Assembly: GCA_036785325.1 (NCBI GenBank)
Contig: JAXIVH010000007.1
Span: 957,887-1,021,886, forward strand
DNA: 64,000 nucleotides
From: Urophycis tenuis
Lineage: Eukaryota > Chordata > Actinopteri > Gadiformes > Phycidae
Reading direction: 5' to 3'
The notes under the pieces were generated by a model. It was not told the DNA's origin. It did not search any database and was given only the letters and a program-made list of their open reading frames with translations. The translations under genes and the position numbers were made by a program. The stretch's first letter is position 1. The number at the start of each line of letters is the position of its first letter. Shown here in pieces: positions 33,241 through 43,357 of the stretch.

Positions 33241-36041
33241 TAGGGCTGGGTATCATGGCCAATTTCCTAAATCGATTCGATTTCGATTCATAAGGTCCTG
33301 AATCGATTAATCACGATTCGATTCGATTCAATTCGATTCGATCTGCTCTTAAATAATGAAAATGGCTCAACTGTGTTACAAAATACAAATGTACTTTATT
33401 TTTTCTTTTCACCATAAACAACAGGTTTTAAGTGCAGACTTGTAAATTGGATATTTTAAACTTCAGCTGTAAACAAAACTGTCACAAGTCTCAAAAGTGC
33501 AATTTTGAAATTATAAAGGAATTGCAAGTGAAAATGTACATTCCGTCACTGCAAATTGCAATAAGGCACTGTTTCTTAATGTGCAAAAATAATAATAATG
33601 GTAACAAAACTAAAAGTAAACTTAAACTGTCGAAAGTCAAGTCCTGTTATTGTGACTTTGTTATCACTTGGTAAATGCATTCTTGTGCAGGAAAATTAGC
33701 TCATTGACATGATCTGGTGTTAGGCAGCTCCTTTTTGCAGTGACAATATCACCTGCGGTTGAAAACACCCTCTCCGACGCAATACTGGTCCCTGGGACAC
33801 AAAGGTATTGCTTCGCCAGGCGAGCCAACAGTGGATACGCCCTTTCATTTGACCTCCACCAGGTCAGAGGATTTTCATTCAGGCCAGCAGGTTTTTCCGC
33901 CCGGTGTCTTCTGATTTCATTTTCAGCCCTTGTTGCTGTAGTTTTCTGCCCATTTTCCTCTACTGTTGGTGAGTAGACTGCCCCCAGAAGAGACTCCAAG
34001 GTGCTGGATTTCTTGGGCTTCTTGGGCAAAGTTGCTTCCCCCATCTCCTCAGCTCCTTCATCAGCATCAATACCATTAGTATTTTGCTGTTGAATAAGAC
34101 AGAAAAAAAAACATGAATAAATAAATAGATTGAAAATAATTTAAAAACTCTTAAATTATATAATATTCCTTATAATACAATAGAGAATATTTTAATTCTC
34201 AATGAAAACATTCTTATTAAACCGAACTATTTTTTTTAACTTATACTTACATCACGTGCAGCAGTGGCAGCCTCAGTCTGAAGTCTGGAGAAGGTGTCAT
34301 CTCGCTCTTTAGCAGACAGGGATGGTAGGGCCTTAAAGCGAGGATCCAGTGCTGATGCTGCATACAATATGTCCTTCTGCGCATCATATCTTAAAGACAT
34401 TTCACAAATTATTTTTGTTATCATTACAGTATGAGGATAAACATGACGTTTATAATTTATAAAAACAAGTGCATGGATTATAAATTAAGTGCTACAATCA
34501 GAAGAAAATGCACATATAAAATACAAAACTTTGCTTTTGTAATGTTTTGATTTGGCCTACAACTGACTATTGCATAGACACACACACACAGAAAGAGAGA
34601 GACCTTAGCATACCTTGTTCTCAAGTTATTCTTTACAGCAGTCTTCAAATCCCTCACCACGGTAGAGTCTTCGAGGCTGGGGGTCAAGGCCTCCTGCAGC
34701 AGGGTGAGAAGTGGGGCGATGATGGACAGAGTTGGTTGCTTGTCCTCCGACATTGCCAGTGTAGCTTCTTTCATTGGTTTCAAGACCCACACCAAATCTT
34801 CGGCAATCGTTACATCCTCCTCTGTTAAGGTGCACAGATCTTTTTCATTCCTGCGCACGTCTTGTGACAGCAGAGTGGAAGAGATAGCTGGCTGTTGCTC
34901 TAAAAAGCGCTCCAGCATGTCCAGTGCACTGTTCCACCAAGTCACAACGTCTACTGTTAGCTTGTGCGCTGGCAGTTGGAGCAGCTTCTGTTTTTCTTTC
35001 AGTATGTGGTTTGCCGTCGTACTCCGGTGAAAGAACGTTGCTATACGCCTCACTCGACCAAGCAGACGTGACACGACCGGGATTTTTAGACCTGCTTGTG
35101 AGGCTAAGTTCAGTGTGTGCACGAAGCAGCCGACGTGCATCAGCTGCATTATCTCCACCGCACGAACCATATTTGCAGCGTTGTCCGTCACGACTGCTGG
35201 GTCTTTGCTGGTCAGCCCCCACTCCTGTATGGCCCCCGTCAACATATGAGCTATATTACTAGCGGTGTGGCTCGTGAGAACTTCGGTGGTCTGTAGCACA
35301 TGAGACATGAGGCACCACTCGTTGTCGATGTAATGAGAAGTCACTGTCATGTATGACTGCGTTGACAGTGATGTCCAAGTGTCACAAGTTATGCCGACTC
35401 TCTCTGCAGAGTGCATTTTCGTGAGGATGTCGTCTTTCACACGTGTATACATCATGGGGATAACTGTTTCGGTCAGATGTTTACGTTGCACCATAACGTA
35501 GTGTGGATCGAGCACATGAAGGAGCCGCTTGAAGCTTTCGTTTTCCACTACAGAGTACGGGCGTAAATCTTTGCAGACAAAAGTTGCGATGGCCTCTGTT
35601 ATCTTTATAGCCCGCGGAGAATCGGCTGGTAATGTTAGTGATTCACTCAGTTTCTTTTGTTTTGCCCCGGACGGCTTGTTGTCCGAAGCTAACATTAGCG
35701 TACTGTGATACCTTGTCAAGTGGTTTCTGAGGTTTGTAGTATTTCTACAATAACTGACCTCCGCTTGGCAGATCTTGCAAACCACTTTGGTTTTATCCAG
35801 CTCTTTGTCTTTTGTTGTTTTAAATCCGAAATGGAGCGGAGTTTTACCTGCGTCAGCCATCTTGAACGCTTGTGCGCGTGAATGTCAACCGCACGTAAAC
35901 GCGCCACTGCTGCATCACGCACGTGACTACTGGTGTTGACTTCATAGGGAAAAATCGATTTCATGCCCTATGAATCGATTTTGCAGAATTTGAATGAAAT
36001 CGATCCAAAATCGATTAAATCGATTTTTTTACCCAGCCCTA
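33241..36041. mobile_element. Complete hAT transposon, 2801 bp
   Basis: Exact 12-bp TIRs (TAGGGCTGGGTA and TACCCAGCCCTA) and an exact 8-bp TSD ATAGACGC (33233-33240 and 36042-36049). Subterminal regions at both ends hold many ATCGATT motifs, likely transposase-binding sites. It contains one three-exon transposase gene on the minus strand that reads without a break. It is inserted near one end of the Kolobok element and is the youngest datable insertion in that nest. Confidence 0.95.
33664..35860 (-). CDS. hAT transposase, ZBED1-like, apparently intact
   Basis: Three exons, 35860-34614, 34389-34251 and 34086-33664, joined with canonical GT/AG sites and matching phases: 1809 nt, 602 residues. 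A BED zinc finger (CKIC, NHLTRYH) lies at residues ~27-52. The RNase H-like fold has GITCDTWTS (first Asp, ~residue 149), VTDNAANMVRA (second Asp, ~226) and a helical insertion. The C-terminal hAT dimerisation domain runs NPLTWWRSNERAYPLLARLA, SERVFSTAGDIV, LIFLHKN in the last exon. The ATG at 35860 is the first in frame and starts MADAGKTPLHFGF. It acts in the nucleus as an oligomer on the element's ends. I see no stop or frameshift, so it may still be functional. Confidence 0.9.
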
Positions 36042-36749
36042 ATAGACGCATCAGAATCCAGAATCATCTTGAACGGTCCGTTCAGTATTTGTGTCAAAAC
36101 TTTTAATTAATTGGTTGCAATGGGGGTGTGAAGAGTATTTCAAGCAATATGTTAAAAAATGTTCCAGAAAAAGATCCCCTACCCAACCTTTAATATTTGA
36201 AATATTTGGTTAACTATTTCATAAGTAATGAGTCTTTGTCACATTTTTTTTTGGCCTTAGTAAATAATTATGCACATTTACAGATATTTTACATGATATG
36301 AGTGATAACACGTGTTATAAAGGCTATTTTGCACAATAGGTGTGCCTTGAGATTTTTTCTTGTCCTTTGGTGTGCCTTGGGCACAAAAAGTTTGGGAACC
36401 ACTGTGCTACAGGATATACAGTGAATGAATATGTTATAGAAATATACAGTTTAAGAATGTACATTGTAGCAGCAAGTGCAGGTAGATGAACATGTATTTG
36501 TACAGTATAAACAGTTATTAAATATATGGTTAGTGTGTGTGTCAGCAATGTATACAGTGATATGAGTGTGGTGGCATAAAATACACTATGTATACATGAT
36601 ATATACAGTCACAGTATGGATGATAATGCTAATAATAATAATAAGTGTTTGGGGGGGGGGGGGTAAATAGTCATAAATATGGGCAGTCACAGTCAATCTG
36701 CCAGGTGGAGGGGGGTCACCTCTGTGCAGGGTGACAAAAGCAGGGACCT

Positions 36750-38030
36750 TTAGTGCCTCCTGGAGGGGAGGAGGGTAAACAGTTTGTGGCCTGGGTGAGA
36801 GCTGTCCCTGGCAACCCTGTGTGCCCTCCGCAGACACCGTTTGCTGTGAACAGCCTCGATGGTGGGGAGTGTTGAGCCGGTGATGCACTGGGTAGTTTTC
36901 ATCACCCTCTGCAGTGCCTTTCGGTCCGCGATGGAGCAGTTCCCGTACCAGACTGTGATGCAGCTGGTAAGGATGCTTTCGATGGTGCCACGGTAAAAGT
37001 TCACCAGGATCTGAGGAGACAGATTCTTAAGTTTCCTCAAGAAGAGCCGCTGGTGAGCCTTCTTTATCAGGACGGAGGTGTTCAGAGACCAAGAAAGATC
37101 CTCTGAGAGGTGGACCCCCAGGAACTTGAAGCTGGAGACACGCTCAACCCCAGCTCCGTAGATCTGGATGGGAGTGTCCACGATGGCCAGGCCATCGGTT
37201 CTCCTGAAGTCCACGATGATCTCCTTGGTCTTTTTGGTGTTTATGGACAGGTTGTTGTTAGCGCACCAGGTCACCAGGTGCTGCACCTCCTCCCTGTAGG
37301 CTGTCTCATCGTTGTTGGTGATGAGACCAATCACCATTATGTCGTCTATAAACTTGGTGATGATGTTGGAGCCATGCCCTGGTTTGCAGGCATGAGTGAA
37401 GAGGGAGTAGAGGAGAGGGCTCAGCACACAGCCCTGTGGTACACCAGTGTTCAGGATGAGTGTGGAGGTGTGGTCTAACCTAACAGACTGGGGTCCATTT
37501 GTCAGAAGGTCCAGAATCCAGTTGCAGAGGGAAGAGTTGATGCTGAGGTTGCACAGTTTGGTGATGAGACTGGAGGGGATGATGGTGTTGAACGCCGAAC
37601 TGAAAGTCAATGAACAGCATTCTCACATAGATGTTGTTGTTGTCCAGGTGGGAGAGGGTGGAGTGAAGTCCAGTGGATGGCGTCATCAGTACTCCTATTC
37701 TGGCGATGGGCGAACTCTCAAAGCACTTCATGATGGTGAGGGTGAGTGCAACGGGGCGGGTTTTGGCACCGGCACGATGGACGTGGTCTTGAAGCACGAG
37801 TGGATGACTACTTGGGCAAGGGACAGGTTAAAGATGTTAGTCAGGACCTCGGTCAGCTGTCCAGCACAGGCCCCGAGCACACGTCCGGGGATGCCATCAG
37901 GGCCAGCAGCCTTGCGTGCATTGGTCCTGCTCAGTGCAGCACACATGTCGGTGTGGGAAAGTGAGAGTGGTTGGTGGTCAGCAGGAAGCACAGCCTTGAT
38001 GCTCCTTGTTCTTCCAGTCAAAATGAGCAT
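36750..38030 (-). pseudogene. LINE reverse transcriptase (Rex/CR1 group)
   Basis: The RT reads from KAAGPDGIPGRVLGACAGQL (~37910) through FSSAFNTIIPSSL (~37600), NTGVPQGCVLSPLLYSLFT (~37440), KFIDDIMVIG (~37340) and the C-terminal HRVARDSSHPGHKLF (~36800). The catalytic FADD-type motif is FIDD. A frameshift near 37600-37800 and another within the fingers break it. In length and order it fits jockey/CR1/L2/Rex1 group elements. Confidence 0.75.
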
Positions 38031-38221
38031 AGAAGTTGTTGAGCTCGTCTAACAAGGAGATGTCGACTTAGCTTAGCCCTTAGCCCTCCTCTCTTCTACC
38101 GCCTTTGTTTACGGTCTCAACGTCGCCTGCTAGCGCTTCCGGTCACCGAAGCAGGGTTGGTAGACTCTGATGCTTAAGCGACTTCTGGTAGGAGCTGGAT
38201 ATCACCAAAAAAAGTGTGCAC

Positions 38222-38440
38222 TAGGGATGGGCCATGCCAATATTTTGCCTTTCGATACAATACCATTAGTTTATGATTTTTTATCGATAGCAATACCGAT
38301 AGTTTTTTACCTTAAAGAAAAATCACAAATTTCAAAGTGTTCATTAATAACTTTATTACAAGATAATGTTACAATTTATTCATGTTTCAGATTTGTGTTC
38401 AGGAAAAACAACATGTTCACATTTTAAGTTTTAGGTTTAA
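38222..38440 (+). mobile_element. hAT-like end fragment
   Basis: CACTAGGGATGGGCCATGCC followed by ATCGATAG- and CCGATAG-type motifs resembles the left end of a fish hAT element; no right end is seen before the next transposon. Confidence 0.35.
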
Positions 38441-38502
38441 GACGATTTGCTTCAAAGCGTGCCAGGCTTGAGGCTCACTGCCCTTAAAAAGTGCAGCCGT
38501 TC

Positions 38503-40740
38503 TCACGTGCCCCTAAAAGGTATTTTAACAAACACCCTCCCGGGATTGCTTCCTACGATAACTTTTTTATTAATATTGTGTGCTTTCATGAAGCACACAA
38601 TATGATCCTCTCTATACCAGCTAATGTCGTCTCGTAGAGGCAGCCAGCGGAACTTATTTGTGCCGTTCTTGTGCATGCATTTTACTTTTACATCTTCCTC
38701 AACCTCCATAATAACTCCTGGATAGGCACCGCCATCATAATTCACAATGCACCACTGCCCAACGTGTTCCCTGGTAATGACCTCAGGTCGAGATGGTTCT
38801 TCATGGACATGTGGGGTTGTCTCTCCTACCATGCTCACCTCTTTCAGCCCATAGCATGCACAATCCAGTATACCTCTGTCTGCCTGACAAAGGCATGTGA
38901 TGTCCCTGTGTTTAATTGTCCCTGGAGAGCTACTAAGGACTTGCATTTTCATTATTCCCTTGACCGGAACAAGGGCAGGCTCATCATTCATTTCCTTTAC
39001 TTTTCCCTCAACCTCTTGTTCTCCCACCAAAAAAAGTTCTACTGATGTGCCCATGTTCTTCAGCTGGTGGAACATGGCCTCTGCATTTGGGATATCTAGT
39101 CTGCTGATCTTTTCTGGAGCCCCCTTCCCATGGTTGGCCTCAAAGAAGTTCCAGCTGATATCTTTGAAGCCTTTCATAAAAGGCTCTTTTGACATCAAGT
39201 AAGTTTCCCTTTTGTCTATACTGTTTAGCTGGACCATCGCTGAATACATGGGGGCGATTGATGAGAGGGTATCGTTCCCTCACCATGTCTAGCACAGGAC
39301 TGAGATGGGCCCAGATAGCAGGGGGATCATGCCGTCTGGAAGGGGAGATTAAGCAGAAAGTTACTGGAGATTTTTCAGCTGCAGTGTACAGCACTCCAGT
39401 ATGAAGGGTTGCTTGTTGGTGCGACCCTCAAATGGACTGACTATTTCTTCAGAGTACTTGCAAGAGTAGTTCTCACTAAAATCGACATGCAGTAGACATT
39501 CATTGTTCCCTAAGCTTTCTCTGACCTGTCTGTAGGCTCCATACTGCCACCGGATATTAAAGACATGCCGCCTAAATCTGAATAGCCTGTCATGGAATTC
39601 ACTTACAAAAGCCTCTTCGGTTATCTGCACAGTTTTCTTTACAGTGATTATTGATCTTTTCCCAGTCCCTTCTCCACTGACCACTTTGGTATTGTCTTCC
39701 AGAGACCATTGAGTAAGGGCTATCTCTGTGTTTGCAGGAGGTCTCAGAATTGCACCATATGCACAGAGTTTGCATTTGGGATTGCACATTGTTGAATCTA
39801 CCATCTCAAGTTTTTTTTCCTGCCAACAGACCATGGCTGCACATGGTATTTGCTATGAACTGTAAGTTCTCGTGAGTTTTGCATTGACAGGTTTCACGAT
39901 CAGCTTCTCTGGGCACCATAACCCAAAATGGTCTTAAGTTGCAAAAACTAGCATAAGAGATCTGATGTGGATTTTCTGAAAGGAACTTCTGCTGTAAATT
40001 TTTCATTGTGTCGGTTAGCAGGCGTTTTTGTTCTTCTTGTTTTTAGTTAGTTTGCTTTCTTCCTGTTGTCATTTGACTGACGTCATCTCTTAAATAGAAA
40101 GCCTTCACTTTCTGTTTGCATTCAATTGACAATCTATTGGTCTTATTTCTCTTATTGCCCTTTGCTTCTTTGAAAAGCCCAGGGACGCCTGTGTTGCCCT
40201 CTGCAGCCGGTATTTCTTTGTGATCTTTCCAATGACTGTTTTTGCAATCAACTGCCTCTCCCGGACCTTCTTGGAGTTTTTATATTTAATTCTGATTTCT
40301 TGAATTATTGACTCATGTAATAACAACCTCCTTCTAATGCTGTTGTTAACTGTCTGATTGCGCAACAGAGCATCCACTGTAGAACATGGCGATTCTGTCC
40401 CTACTGCTAAGCGCTGCCATCTCTTTTTGTATTTTTCTTTTTTCTCTTTTCACTCTCCACCAAGGCCTCTAGATTTTTAATCTGTTCCTGAAGCCTCCTT
40501 CTCCCTTGCTTGACAGCCCTCCGTCCAGCAACAAATTGTCTATAACACAGGAAGCATAATGTCACATTCTGCTGTCAGTGACAATTTAGAATAAAGGGCC
40601 ATTAGTTAATCCAAGTGAGATTCTGTATAGACTATTTACAGCATATTTTTCATCTTTTTATTAGGCACACTAATAAAAGTTTCTAACTTCACTCCCTCTA
40701 TTTCTCACTCACTCTACCCCTCTCTTGGTCTTTCATTATG

Positions 40741-40799
<59 letters not shown>

Positions 40800-41163
40800 C
40801 AGTAAGTAAATCATCTAGCCTATATGTGTATTCAAATCCAGATTCTACCTAATCCACATTGAGTTGAATAATCAACTTTCTTCTAACCTTGAAGGCCCTG
40901 GTTCTGGCTCTGGAGGACTGTCTGGACTTCCTGGAGGAGTGAACATCGATTGCAATGTCGCCCTGGCTCTCTGCAATCTTTTCTTTTCTCACCATTTTTC
41001 TCTCTGTGCTTTTTTTTCTTGTTCACTGAGGTCTGACACTTTCTTTTTCCTTTTCTCTCTGTCCCTTCTCCACCTCTCACTCTTTCCTGAGGTGTTCCTG
41101 TCTCTTTTCTGGATCAGCATCCCGGCGTGCCCTGTAACGTCTCTGCTTTTCTTTTGCATCTAA
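38503..41163 (-). pseudogene. Unclassified DDE-like transposase, copy 1
   Basis: A fish transposase-like family I recognise only by its motifs. N-terminus at ~41163: MAPLDAKEKQRRYRARRDAD, a Lys/Arg/Glu coiled region broken by a stop. Then 40105-40377 (basic helix), 39806-40006 (SYASFCNLRPFWV, RETCQCKTHENLQF), 39361-39834 (STMCNPKCKLCAYG; then LLHVDFSENYSCKYSEEI), 39140-39394 (AIWAHLSPVLDMV, HVFSDGPAKQYRQKGN) and 38503-39249 (WNFFEANHGKGAPEK; then NYDGGAYPGVIMEVE). Putative catalytic residues: Asp of HVDFSENY, Asp of FSDGP, and a residue near HGKGAP. At least three frameshifts. Cysteine pairs suggest a zinc-binding region before the core. No TIRs were found. Confidence 0.6.
40745..40795 (+). 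repeat. (CA)n microsatellite
   Basis: About 25 uninterrupted AC/CA dinucleotides inside an intron-like gap of the transposase at 38.5-41.2 kb. Confidence 0.98.
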
Positions 41164-41750
41164 TGGTGCCATTTCCTGACAAACGCATGCATACTGTTTA
41201 AACTCATCTTTTTTTATTAATAATATAACAGGGATTCTTGAGACAAGGGACAAAATGGGTTTTTAATTTCTAAAAATAAAATGTTGATTTTTCCAAAATA
41301 TATCTATATATTATAGTTGTCCCAGGTGCTGGCCTTTTGATGCTGTTGAAATACAATCTCCCAGGTTTAACATTTTTAACATTTTTTTCATGTTTGCTGG
41401 ACAAGCCTGGGATTTTGTCAACACCGTAAGACACAAAGAAACATAGAAATATGTATTTTGAATAAACTTATTGCAGTTATTTTGACTACTGGAGGTTATT
41501 TTAATCTGTGTTATTCAATCCATTTTTAAACTAATACTATTACTTTAAAATATATATATTATCAAGCTGCCATTTATTATAACTGGGGTAATATACATGT
41601 ACACATTTATTTTTTAATCTAAAAAACAAACAATGTTAGTCAGCAATACAAAAATGACACATTTATTTAGGAAATGCAGTGTTTTTATTGAGATAATGTG
41701 AGAAAATGTAATAAAATATATTTTTAAAAACAAAAATGAACAGTAAACTC

Positions 41751-41806
41751 ATCTTATGGAGTTGACCAGCTTTTTACGGTGTTGACGCACATCTTACGGT
41801 GTTGAC
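41751..41806 (+). repeat. Three direct copies of a 16-bp motif
   Basis: ATCTTATGGAGTTGAC (41751), TTTTTACGGTGTTGAC (41771) and ATCTTACGGTGTTGAC (41791) lie at exact 20-bp spacing. The inverted form GTCAACACCGTAAGA occurs at 41417-41431. This looks like a cluster of protein-binding sites of a DNA transposon. Confidence 0.75.
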
Positions 41807-41970
41807 GAATTAGAAGAGAACTGGAGATAACTTCATTTAACATGGCCATTGAACTTCAAAAACTCAAACTTTTCAACTGTAACATTTCAGGATAAAAGGC
41901 CATTTAATATCAATCCTTATTTTTGCACTCACACCCACTTTAAAAACAGGAACTTGGCAGTAGGCATATC

Positions 41971-42155
41971 GGATCTCTTGAAAAGTCCATAAACTCATAT
42001 CTGATCTCTTGAACAGTCCATAAACTCATATCGGATCTCTTGAAAAGTCCATAAACTCATATCTGATCTCTTGAACAGTCCATAAACTCATATTGGATCT
42101 CTTGAACAGTCCATAAACTCATATCGGATCTCTTGAACAGTCCATAAACTCATCA
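41971..42155 (+). repeat. 31-bp tandem repeat, six units
   Basis: Units start at 41971, 42002, 42033, 42064, 42095 and 42126, each GATCTCTTGAA(A/C)AGTCCAT plus AAACTCATAT. Units alternate between AAAAG and AACAG and between CGG and CTG, suggesting a 62-bp higher-order pattern in the first four. Confidence 0.95.
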
Positions 42156-42261
42156 AATTTACAGATCATGGAGAAAAACATTAAGAATGTTCATTAATTC
42201 ATCCTTTGGAAATGGAAAATTCTCTGTAAATCTTGAACTCATCTTATATCATGGCATGAAT

Positions 42262-43357
42262 TTAAACACCTGGCAACAACCGATTGAAAAGGTCCTCATC
42301 TAGGAAGTCCATGACCTCTGAGGAGTGCTGGTAGATATCCCTTGTGTGGCTTGTGCGGACTGGTAATGATGGGTGAATTTTGACTATGATGTCAGTAGAT
42401 GGAACATAGCAGACATCCTGGCTCCCTTGTTTCCTTTGGAAACTACTACGTGGCCCATGAGGGTGGTGGTCTTGACCTGTTTTAAGCACTTTAGCCAGCC
42501 ACCAATTGTAGTCATAAACCACAGCAAGCCAATCCTCTGTGTTGATGTCACTCGGCCCCACTGCTGACATTAAGCCCTCAGGTGCTCTGGTCGGCTCCTC
42601 CTCCATTGCCTCCACTAACATGGCAAGAGGACTGAACAGCCCCATGCTCATCTGCATGCTGTGGTGTGTGTGGTGTGGTGTGCAACTGGATTGTGGTGGT
42701 GTGCAACTGGATTGAAACAGCGGCGGATTTGTGGCTCATTACAAAAGCATGAACTATGCCTACAGTAGATCGTATTGCCCCGAGCTACCACTTGATGAAC
42801 CTTTCTTGTTCCTGAGATGGGTCGTAGGGACTGGGGGAGGACAGCATCATAAGCCAGGAAATCATCAGTGCTGACATAGTGTAGGTGGACTCCACTTAGC
42901 CTGCTGGACACAAGCTGATGAAAAGTCATTCCATTGACGATGTCCACTCCTCCAAGAACCATTCTGTCAGCACACCGCTTAACTGTTGCCCCAATACCAT
43001 CCGGGGCGCCCTTTCCTTGGGATGTAGGGAAGAAGTTCCATGTTACATTCTTGAACCCCAGTCGAGGAGGGATGGTGGAGAGGAGGAGAAAGTTATTTTT
43101 GTTTTTGTACTGTTTGCTTGGACCATCAGACCAAAAGTGAATTGTGTCAATGTGGGGGAATCTGGTATAAATGTCCTTCAGAACTTCATCCATGTAGGTC
43201 CATATTGCTGCTGCGTCTTAGCGCTTGGACTCGGAAATTGTGCAAAAAGCTTGTTTTTCTTGCTTGGTGTAAAACATGCCTGTATGGAGCGTTATCAGTG
43301 GGAGGTTTTGGCCATAGTGGCAGGATTGTACTTCGGAGCTGTATTTGCATTTCCAGG
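42262..43357 (-). pseudogene. Unclassified DDE-like transposase, copy 2
   Basis: Second, divergent member of the family at 38.5 kb, same strand. From the right: KCKYSSEVQSCHYG and LITLHTGMFYTKQEKQAFC (43200-43357), one in-frame stop (SESKR then TAA, ~43218), YMDEVLKDIYTRFPHIDTIH and FWSDGPSKQYKNKNNF (~43100-43193), VTWNFFPTSQGKGAPDGIGA (~43010), a C-terminal region with CRHSSCFCNEPQIRRC (~42750), and a tail exon 42262-42657. The first catalytic segment and everything N-terminal are cut off exactly where the gypsy LTR starts at 43358. The SDGP..QYKNK and GKGAPDG motifs are kept. Confidence 0.65.

Larger units (their letters stand above)
26477..36193. mobile_element. Kolobok DNA transposon flanked by TTAA
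   Basis: TTAA at 26477-26480 and 36190-36193 flanks inverted ends AGGCAGGATAGGAGATC and (right, reverse complement) AGGTTGGGTAGGGGATC, 13 of 17 matching. A TTAA target is characteristic of Kolobok and piggyBac; the transposase inside has the Kolobok-like DSPG signature. Without the nested hAT (33241-36049) the element is ~6.9 kb. It carries two divergent gene sets: a short + strand gene with a P2X7-type ballast domain and a long, intron-rich - strand transposase gene. Confidence 0.8.
26204..36404. mobile_element. hAT MITE (~0.5 kb) expanded to 10.2 kb by nested insertions
   Basis: The left end CATTGGTTCCCAAAC and the right end (reverse complement CAGTGGTTCCCAAAC) are inverted repeats. An exact 8-bp TSD TGCTACAG flanks them (26196-26203 and 36405-36412). 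Only 26204-26476 and 36194-36404 belong to the MITE itself; the rest is a Kolobok element. The GTGTGCC-rich subterminal sequence on both sides supports the pairing. Confidence 0.9.
26044..38200 (-). mobile_element. Rex/CR1-like LINE split by a 10.2-kb insert
   Basis: Minus-strand LINE. Its 3' end at 26044-26203 has ATTAGATTAGATTCAAC and TTTATTGTCATTG. Its body resumes at 36405 and runs to ~38060, with 5' leader to ~38200. Removing 26204-36412 restores continuity with one copy of TGCTACAG. The endonuclease is missing or decayed. Confidence 0.8.

Noticed and set aside
40745..40795. CRISPR or Z-DNA-type array
   Set aside because: Plain CA microsatellite. No direct repeats with unique spacers occur anywhere in the window.
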